A stretch of DNA of 6,172 nt from the NCBI GenBank assembly GCA_017412265.1, contig JAFPYK010000321.1, positions 1 to 6,172 of the forward strand, in the 5' to 3' direction. Made by a program: the position numbers and the translations under genes. Below, piece by piece: positions 1 through 4,224 of this stretch. The notes under the pieces were generated by a model. It was not told where the DNA came from, made no database searches, and saw only the letters and a list, made by a program, of their open reading frames with translations. The first letter of the stretch is position 1, and the number at the start of each line of letters is the position of its first letter. This DNA comes from Lachnospiraceae bacterium (GTDB lineage: Bacteria; Bacillota; Clostridia; Lachnospirales; Lachnospiraceae).

Positions 1-136
1 TATCCTGCGGTTATATCCGGGAAATGCATCCAGATCCCCGTGAGTCCGCATTTTCCGCGCCTTACATGGCCTGACGAACCCCCTTCTCTTCCCGGCCCGG
101 CACTCACATTTCTCCTCCTGTAGCCTGGATTGCGTC
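1..136. other. Left-edge region with no supportable gene
   Basis: I cannot assign a gene here. Several frames run open to the window edge, but each is too short to judge. On the - strand a good Shine-Dalgarno sequence (GGAGGAG at about 112-119) sits before a GTG at 107-105, whose frame stays open to base 1, but its translation is rich in glycine and looks like chance. Another - strand frame from an ATG at 51-49 begins MRTHGDLDAF and is more protein-like, but it lacks a good ribosome binding site. On the + strand a frame ends at TGA 72-74 and could be the tail of an upstream gene. There is no obvious terminator hairpin. Confidence 0.4.
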
Positions 137-165
137 TGGACATCCCCCGCCCGCCGTTGTAAAAT
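137..165 (+). promoter_or_regulatory. Sigma-A-like promoter of the MscS channel gene
   Basis: A -35 box TGGACA (137-142, 5 of 6 consensus bases) and a -10 box TAAAAT (160-165, 5 of 6) are separated by exactly 17 bases. Transcription would begin near 172, giving a leader of about 40 bases before the ATG at 212. The bases after the -10 box are AT-rich, in contrast to the GC-rich surroundings. This is a consensus match by eye only. Confidence 0.65.
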
Positions 166-211
166 ATAAGCAGTTAAAAATCACCTCGAAACACATAAAA
201 GGAGGAGCCAT

Positions 212-1021
212 ATGGAACAATTCTTACAAAAAGCCATTGACCTCGCTACTACTTATGGGGGCAAGATCGTACTGGCACTTGTCATCCTGATCATCGGCTC
301 TCTGGTCGTCAAATTACTGACCAAGGGCGCTGCGAAGGCCATCGATAAGACCAAGCTCGATCCTACCATCAAGCAGGTTGCGAAGAATGTCGTCAAGGTC
401 ATTCTCAACATCGTACTGATCATCGCTGTGATCCAGATTCTGGGCGTGGATATGTCCAGTGTCATCGCGATCCTGGCTTCCTGCGGCCTGGCTGTCGGCC
501 TCGCCCTGCAGGGTGCCCTGAGCAATCTCGCCGGCGGCCTGATGATCCTGATCTTCAAGCCGTTTAAGGTCGGCGACTACATCTCTTCCGCAGGCGCGGA
601 AGGCGTGGTCAAGGATATCAGCGTCTTCTACACGAAGGTCATGACCGTTGACAACAAGCAGATCTTCGTCCCGAACGGCGACCTGATGAACGCCACCGTG
701 ACGAACTTCTCCGCTTCGGAGACCCGCCGTGTCGACATCGACTTCAAGATCACGAACGACATCGATGCAGAGTTCGTGAAGCGCGTCCTCTTAGGCGCCG
801 CAGAGCGCACCGAGGGTGTCCTCACCGATCCTGCTCCGTTCGCCCGCATGACCGGCGTCGACGACGACACCTACATCTTCACCGTACGTGTATGGTGCGA
901 GACCGCGAACTACTGGACGGTCTACTTCGATCTCATCGAGAACTGCACAAGCTTCCTGAGCGAGAACGAGATCGACGATCCGGAAGAGCGCATCGCTGTC
1001 CGCATCGTCAAGGAGGACTGA
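212..1021 (+). CDS. mscS: Small-conductance mechanosensitive channel, MscS family
   Basis: The product is a 269-residue inner-membrane channel that should open under membrane tension and release solutes during hypo-osmotic shock. Its length is close to that of E. coli MscS (286 residues). Hydrophobic helices lie at about 17-37 and 60-78. The pore helix at about 83-115 matches the MscS signature closely, with GLAVGLALQGALSNLAGG at 92-109 followed by FKPFKVGD. The beta domain carries the typical VPNGDLMNATVTNFS stretch (153-167) followed by RRVD, and the cytoplasmic alpha-beta domain runs from about 173 to 266 and includes VRVW at 225-228. The usual FPQMDV-like tail is replaced by a divergent DPEERIAVRI segment, so the C-terminal barrel may differ. 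The start is set by AAGGAGG at 199-205, six bases upstream. The gene appears monocistronic, with its own promoter and a strong terminator. The family assignment is very secure; gating properties and any ion preference are not visible. Confidence 0.96.
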   Translation: MEQFLQKAIDLATTYGGKIVLALVILIIGSLVVKLLTKGAAKAIDKTKLDPTIKQVAKNVVKVILNIVLIIAVIQILGVDMSSVIAILASCGLAVGLALQGALSNLAGGLMILIFKPFKVGDYISSAGAEGVVKDISVFYTKVMTVDNKQIFVPNGDLMNATVTNFSASETRRVDIDFKITNDIDAEFVKRVLLGAAERTEGVLTDPAPFARMTGVDDDTYIFTVRVWCETANYWTVYFDLIENCTSFLSENEIDDPEERIAVRIVKED

Positions 1022-1043
1022 TCCTCCGGCACATCAACCAGCC

Positions 1044-1070
1044 CGCGGCGCCCTCTGGCGCCGCGTTTTT
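1044..1070 (+). terminator. Rho-independent terminator of the channel gene
   Basis: A perfect 9-base-pair GC stem (CGCGGCGCC at 1044-1052 with GGCGCCGCG at 1057-1065) closes a CTCT loop and is followed at once by five T (1066-1070). It lies 22 bases after the stop codon. In the opposite direction the stem is not followed by a T run, so it should act mainly on + strand transcripts. Confidence 0.92.
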
Positions 1071-1109
1071 CTTGCCCGGAATCCCCCGGATCTCCAGGCC
1101 GGAAGCACC

Positions 1110-1146
1110 GAGGGGAGGCTCGCTCCCGCGCAGCGAGCCTCCCCTC
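1110..1146. terminator. Second inverted repeat between convergent genes, possible terminator
   Basis: A perfect 15-base-pair stem (GAGGGGAGGCTCGCT at 1110-1124 with its complement at 1132-1146) has a 7-base loop. On the + strand it is followed by the pyrimidine-rich TTCTCACTTCTTC, and on the - strand by GGTGCTTCC, so neither side has a classical T run. It lies 26 bases beyond the stop of the metallophosphoesterase gene, so it is the only visible candidate to end the - strand operon, as well as a backup terminator for the channel gene. Confidence 0.6.
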
Positions 1147-1172
1147 TTCTCACTTCTTCGCCATTATTAAGT

Positions 1173-1919
1173 TCAATCCAGGATCTTCACCGGCTTCCAC
1201 TTCAGGAAATCCCCGGACACCAGCCGGTAATTCACCCCGTGGAACTCCCCCTGGATACTGTCATGAAACCGGCTCTCCCCGTGCGAGTGCGCATAGATCA
1301 CCTGCTCCGCGCCGAACTCCTCGGCGAGCCTTGTGAACACGCTCTCCTCCTCCAGGATATTGGTCGGAGGATAATGCAGGAAGATCACAATCTTCCGGAA
1401 ACCCGCGTCCCGCGCGGCCTCCAGAGATACCCGAAGCCTCCCGGTCTCTCGCTCCACGAGCTTCTTCGCGTGCTCCTCTTCCTTCTCGTCCCAGCCCACG
1501 ATCCGGCCTCTCCGGTCCAGGTAGAACGGCCCCTCGAACGTATATCCCTTCGTCGCGGCCAGCGCATACTCCCCATAGGCCGCGAATCCTCCCTGCAGGA
1601 AGGTCAGCTCCCCGGCAAACCGCTCATTGAGTGCCTGGGTCTTCTTCACGTCCCAGAACATGTCATGATTGCCCCGGGTCAGGATCTTCCGCCCCGGGAG
1701 CTCACGGATATACTGGAAATCCGGCTCGCACTCCTCCAGGTTCTTTCCCCAGGAGTGATCGCCCGCCAGCACGAGCACATCCTCCGGCGTGAGCATTGCC
1801 TGACAGTTCTTCCGGAACTTCTCCTCGTGATTCCTCCAGGCCCGGTCCTTCCGCTGCGACTGCGGACAGCGGTCCGTCGCATAATGCAGATGCAGATCTC
1901 CGATCGCGTACAGGCTCAT
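1173..1919 (-). CDS. Calcineurin-like metallophosphoesterase
   Basis: This 248-residue soluble protein of the calcineurin-like phosphoesterase superfamily is expected to hydrolyse a phosphoester using two metal ions; its substrate cannot be read from the sequence. The metal-binding motifs appear in order: GDLHLH at 7-12, GDHSWG at 53-58, GNHD at 83-86, His182 in FLHYPP, and AHSHG at 210-214. From memory it resembles the predicted phosphohydrolase group COG1768, whose members usually read GDISWA and GHLHG at the second and last motifs; here the glycine of the last motif is Ala210, while both histidines are kept. There is no signal peptide or membrane segment. The ATG is preceded by GAGGAGGG (1930-1937) at about 10 bases, a little long but acceptable. 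It is the last gene of the presumed - strand operon, 81 bases after the dehydrogenase, and converges on the channel gene. Confidence 0.9.
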   Translation of the reverse strand: MSLYAIGDLHLHYATDRCPQSQRKDRAWRNHEEKFRKNCQAMLTPEDVLVLAGDHSWGKNLEECEPDFQYIRELPGRKILTRGNHDMFWDVKKTQALNERFAGELTFLQGGFAAYGEYALAATKGYTFEGPFYLDRRGRIVGWDEKEEEHAKKLVERETGRLRVSLEAARDAGFRKIVIFLHYPPTNILEEESVFTRLAEEFGAEQVIYAHSHGESRFHDSIQGEFHGVNYRLVSGDFLKWKPVKILD

Positions 1920-2000
1920 CGCGCAGTCACCCTCCTCTCACACGGCCGTATGGTTCGCCCTACGCGGGCACGCAGCCCCGGTCTTCCGAAGCCTCGCGTC

Positions 2001-3047
2001 TCACTCCCGGTCGAAATCCAGAATCACCTTCAGCGCCTTCTTCGTGCGCACCAGCTCCATCGCCTCGTGAATCTGCGTGTACGGCAGCACGTGCGAATAG
2101 AAGTCCTTCGGATTCACCTTGCCGGCCTCGATCAGGGCGATCGTCTCATCCATGATCTTGTACTCCCCGTACGGATAATTCAGCATGTGCAGAGACACAT
2201 TGTTCGGCAGCCGGTTCACGTCGACCAAACGGTCGTTGTTGCGCAGTACGCCCATGCCTCCGATCAGGCCCCCCTGCCGCACATGGGTGCCGCACTCGTA
2301 AAGGATATCGGTATATCCGACCACATCACAGGCGACGTCAAAGAGCTTCCCGCCGAGCACCTCATCCACGCTCTCCACGGAAGAATTGATCACATGCTCC
2401 GTGCCGGCGACCTTCTGAGCGATCGCAAGCCGCTCCCCGATCCGATCCACCTGCGTCACATGCGCGCCGCGAAGCTCCGAGAACATCGCCAGCGCGATGC
2501 CCATCGGCCCCGCGCCGTAGATCAGTACCTCCGAGCCCTCGTCGATGCCGAAATTCACGGCCGCCGAGTGGCTCTCCGCCAGCGACAGCAGGACGCCCGC
2601 GTCAATATAGTCGATGCTCTCCGGGAACCGGTGCTGCCGGTACCAGGGCAGGTCCGCCTCCGCGAATCCGTCCTCCAGCATCGCCTGGTTATCACTCACC
2701 ATCCCGTACTGCGCCATGCCTCCGTGCGCCTTGTGATAGCCGTTGCCCACGTTGCGGAAGAGGTTCGGATGGATCCAGCGCTCGCCCACCTTGATGTGGC
2801 GTACCTTCTTGCCCACCGCGATCACCTCGCCGGCGCCTTCATGCCCCAACACCGTCGGATAGACATTCTGCCCGGCTCCCTCCAGGCCGCCCTCCCCGGT
2901 GATAATCTCCATATCCGTCACATTGCAGAAGCCGCAGGCATGCACCCGCAGAAGGGCTTCATAATCCCCGATCTGAGGCACCGGGATATCGTCCCGCACC
3001 TCTACCACATTCCGCTCCATCACCGCGATGCCTTTCATGAATTCCAT
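2001..3047 (-). CDS. Medium-chain zinc-type alcohol/polyol dehydrogenase
   Basis: The product (348 residues from this start) is a cytoplasmic oxidoreductase of the medium-chain dehydrogenase family, which oxidises alcohols or polyols or reduces the matching carbonyls. The N-terminal catalytic domain has a probable zinc ligand Cys41 followed by Thr44-Asp45, and GHEGAGEV at 68-75 with zinc ligand His69 and Glu70. The Rossmann fold follows, with YGAGPMG at 177-183 and Asp201 at the end of the second strand, which favours NAD over NADP. The four-cysteine structural zinc lobe normally found near residues 90-120 is absent: that stretch contains no cysteine and runs straight into the GGMAQY segment. 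ATG 3047 was chosen because AAAGGAG sits six bases upstream; a GTG at 3068 in the same frame has a poorly spaced site. The gene is 69 bases after the HD gene. Substrate unknown; sorbitol- or threonine-dehydrogenase-like enzymes are the nearest comparison. Confidence 0.9.
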   Translation of the reverse strand: MEFMKGIAVMERNVVEVRDDIPVPQIGDYEALLRVHACGFCNVTDMEIITGEGGLEGAGQNVYPTVLGHEGAGEVIAVGKKVRHIKVGERWIHPNLFRNVGNGYHKAHGGMAQYGMVSDNQAMLEDGFAEADLPWYRQHRFPESIDYIDAGVLLSLAESHSAAVNFGIDEGSEVLIYGAGPMGIALAMFSELRGAHVTQVDRIGERLAIAQKVAGTEHVINSSVESVDEVLGGKLFDVACDVVGYTDILYECGTHVRQGGLIGGMGVLRNNDRLVDVNRLPNNVSLHMLNYPYGEYKIMDETIALIEAGKVNPKDFYSHVLPYTQIHEAMELVRTKKALKVILDFDRE

Positions 3048-3053
3048 GGCAGT

Positions 3054-3060
3054 CTCCTTT
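3054..3060 (-). promoter_or_regulatory. Ribosome binding site that decides the dehydrogenase start
   Basis: On the - strand AAAGGAG lies six bases before the ATG at 3047. The upstream in-frame GTG at 3068 has TAAGGAG (3082-3088) 13 bases away, which is too far for efficient initiation. The ATG is therefore preferred, although the two Shine-Dalgarno-like sequences only about 30 bases apart leave room for two starts. Confidence 0.8.
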
Positions 3061-3116
3061 CTCCGCACCCGCGCACACGCGCTCCTTAAGCTACCTTCAC
3101 TGTAACACGCGGCGCC

Positions 3117-3869
3117 TCATAATTCCAGCGATTCCCGGCGAAACATCTCCAGATACTCCCGCTCCACTTCGGCAAATGCCCTCACTGTGTAATCGGGCGT
3201 TGTCAGGGTCTCCGGGCGCTCCTCCCACTCGCGGATCCCGAACAGATTCCACATATCGGACCAGAGCATCGCGTCGTCGATCTCGTCCACCAGCCGGGCC
3301 TCTTCTTCACTCAGATCCGACCCCAGAAACTTCTCATAGATCACCGAGATCAGCCGCGCCTCGCTCGCCCGGTAGCCCGGAAGCTCCGCCTTGAAAGGCC
3401 TCGGAATATCCGAGAGATAACACTCCCCCGCGTCGTGCAGCAGGCATGCCAGCACCACCCGCGTGGACAGTCCTCTGGCCTTCGCCTCCTTCGCGCAGCA
3501 CAGGCAATGCTCCCCCACGGACCAGAAGGTCCGCACATGCCCGTTGCCCCGCGTGATCAGAGAGAGCGCGTGCGCGATGTCCTCGACATGAACCGCCTCC
3601 GCCTGCGGATTCGTCGGGTAGAACCTCTGCCCCGTATATGTCGTGATGTAGTGCTCCTTCACACTCTCCTCCACGGGTCTCCCGCAGAGCCCCGGCTCCG
3701 CGAGCCTCACATAATACTCCAGCAGCCGAATCACATACTCCGGCGCATGCCGGTGCCCAAGCTCCCAATCCGTCACCGTCCGGTACGGAATCTCAAAACG
3801 TTCGCTGAACTCCTTCCGGTTCAATCCGGTCCTCTCCCGCAGCAGCCGTACGCGGTTCTTCTCTTCCAT
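3117..3869 (-). CDS. XRE-type helix-turn-helix fused to YfbR-like HD phosphohydrolase
   Basis: This 250-residue protein has two parts. Residues about 6-55 form an XRE-like helix-turn-helix (RTGLNRKEFSERFEIPYRTVTDWELG), with the recognition helix near 28-37. Residues about 73-245 form an HD domain of the kind found in the deoxynucleoside 5'-monophosphatase YfbR and in related phage-borne phosphohydrolases. It has the opening GQRFYP, the segment HVEDIAHALSL at 94-104, Arg107 and Arg113, His121 in SVGEH, the His145-Asp146 pair with Glu149 in LLHDAGE, DIPRPFK at 154-160, and Asp198 as the likely last metal ligand. All HD metal ligands appear intact, so catalysis on a nucleotide is plausible, but the substrate is inferred from the family. 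The start at 3869 has GGAGGG seven bases upstream; ATG 3914 would add 15 residues but has no ribosome binding site. It is the first gene of the presumed - strand operon, behind a promoter with direct repeats that its own DNA-binding domain could read. Confidence 0.88.
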   Translation of the reverse strand: MEEKNRVRLLRERTGLNRKEFSERFEIPYRTVTDWELGHRHAPEYVIRLLEYYVRLAEPGLCGRPVEESVKEHYITTYTGQRFYPTNPQAEAVHVEDIAHALSLITRGNGHVRTFWSVGEHCLCCAKEAKARGLSTRVVLACLLHDAGECYLSDIPRPFKAELPGYRASEARLISVIYEKFLGSDLSEEEARLVDEIDDAMLWSDMWNLFGIREWEERPETLTTPDYTVRAFAEVEREYLEMFRRESLEL

Positions 3870-3876
3870 CGAAGCG

Positions 3877-3882
3877 CCCTCC
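3877..3882 (-). promoter_or_regulatory. Ribosome binding site that decides the HTH-HD start
   Basis: GGAGGG on the - strand lies seven bases before the ATG at 3869. The in-frame ATG at 3884 overlaps this site, and the one at 3914 has no purine-rich site before it. The helix-turn-helix fold is complete from the 3869 start. Confidence 0.75.
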
Positions 3883-3917
3883 ATATTCTGATCTGTCGCC
3901 CAAATGCAGTCCATATT

Positions 3918-3932
3918 TGATGCGTTGCGGAA
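3918..3932. repeat. Third, degenerate copy of the operator-like repeat
   Basis: TGATGCGTTGCGGAA matches the repeat at 4032-4046 at 12 of 15 positions, with the central ATGCGTTGCG identical. It lies 114 bases inside the transcribed leader of the HTH-HD gene and overlaps one arm of the hairpin at 3925-3954. That hairpin may be the real reason for part of the similarity. Confidence 0.4.
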
Positions 3933-4031
3933 CGCAAGGAAAAGCGTTCCGCAAACCTGCCTCGCGGCAGGCCGATTTTCCTTCGAAAAACCTGGTCATC
4001 ATCATGTGAAACGCCGGATGCATTTCACATG
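3925..4031 (-). promoter_or_regulatory. Structured 5' leader of the HTH-HD operon
   Basis: Between the predicted transcription start near 4040 and the start codon lie about 170 untranslated bases with three perfect hairpins: 4003-4011 with 4023-4031 (9 pairs), 3956-3961 with 3966-3971 (6 pairs, TCGC on the + strand as loop), and 3925-3935 with 3944-3954 (11 pairs, 8-base loop). The whole 8-base loop of the last (3936-3943, UUUUCCUU in the RNA) is complementary to AAGGAAAA at 3976-3983, so a pseudoknot or alternative fold is possible. No T run follows the last hairpin, so it does not look like a terminator. I do not recognise a known riboswitch class. Confidence 0.45.
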
Positions 4032-4046
4032 TTATGCGTTGCGTAT
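4032..4046. repeat. Operator-like direct repeat, promoter-proximal copy
   Basis: TTATGCGTTGCGTAT matches the sequence at 4068-4082 at 13 of 15 positions, differing only at the two central bases. The two copies are spaced 36 bases start to start in the same orientation. This copy covers the predicted transcription start of the HTH-HD operon and abuts its -10 box. A regulator bound here would block transcription. Confidence 0.55.
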
Positions 4047-4075
4047 ATGATAACACATTTCCCGCGTTTATGCAA
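4047..4075 (-). promoter_or_regulatory. Promoter of the HTH-HD / dehydrogenase / phosphoesterase operon
   Basis: On the - strand a -10 box TATCAT (4047-4052, 5 of 6 consensus bases) lies 17 bases from a weak -35 box TTGCAT (4070-4075, only TTG conserved). Transcription would begin near 4040. The weak -35 lies inside one direct repeat and the start point inside the other, an arrangement typical of a regulated promoter. Confidence 0.55.
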
Positions 4076-4082
4076 TGCGTAT
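4068..4082. repeat. Operator-like direct repeat, copy over the -35 box
   Basis: TTATGCAATGCGTAT is the partner of the repeat at 4032-4046 and covers the -35 box of the - strand promoter. Together the copies bracket the core promoter. The obvious candidate ligand is the helix-turn-helix protein encoded directly downstream; this is inference. Confidence 0.55.
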
Positions 4083-4145
4083 CTTGCAAATGAATCAATA
4101 TTCCGGAATCACCTCTCCGGCCGTGTCCGGAAGCCCCCCCTCTCC

Positions 4146-4174
4146 TTGACTCTTCCCTCCCTTAGCCTTACAAT
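4146..4174 (+). promoter_or_regulatory. Sigma-A-like promoter of the 591-residue membrane protein gene
   Basis: The -35 box TTGACT (4146-4151, 5 of 6) and -10 box TACAAT (4169-4174, 5 of 6) are separated by 17 bases, making this the best promoter in the window. Transcription would begin near 4181, leaving a short leader before the ATG at 4225. A 7-base inverted repeat (TTCCGGA at 4101-4107, TCCGGAA at 4126-4132) lies just upstream of the -35 box and could be a regulator site. Confidence 0.75.
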
Positions 4175-4224
4175 ATTCCCAGGCGCCCAACCGCGCCACA
4201 CAGACCCCGCAGGAGGCACACGCC

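Noticed and set aside
892..1170. A 92-codon + strand frame over the end of the channel gene and its terminators
   Set aside because: It overlaps the secure MscS frame and translates straight through both terminator hairpins, with Arg- and Pro-rich composition typical of a shadow frame.
1239..3089. A 616-codon open frame on the + strand across the phosphoesterase and dehydrogenase genes
   Set aside because: It lies antisense to two genes with clear family motifs. Its translation is low-complexity, rich in Arg, Leu, His and Pro, with no recognisable domain. Long antisense frames are expected where GC-rich codon use makes reverse-strand stops rare.
3870..3914. Longer start for the HTH-HD protein at ATG 3914 (or 3884)
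   Set aside because: Neither has a Shine-Dalgarno sequence, while ATG 3869 has GGAGGG at seven bases and the helix-turn-helix is complete from there.
3918..4082. CRISPR array or phage attachment site suggested by repeated ATGCGTTGCG
   Set aside because: There are only three copies with unequal spacing (114 and 36 bases), no uniform spacers, no cas genes, and no integrase or tRNA nearby.
3793..4098. A 101-codon frame on the - strand through the leader into the HTH-HD gene
   Set aside because: It starts upstream of the predicted promoter, runs through the hairpins, and ends out of frame inside the helix-turn-helix coding part; it has no good ribosome binding site or protein-like composition.
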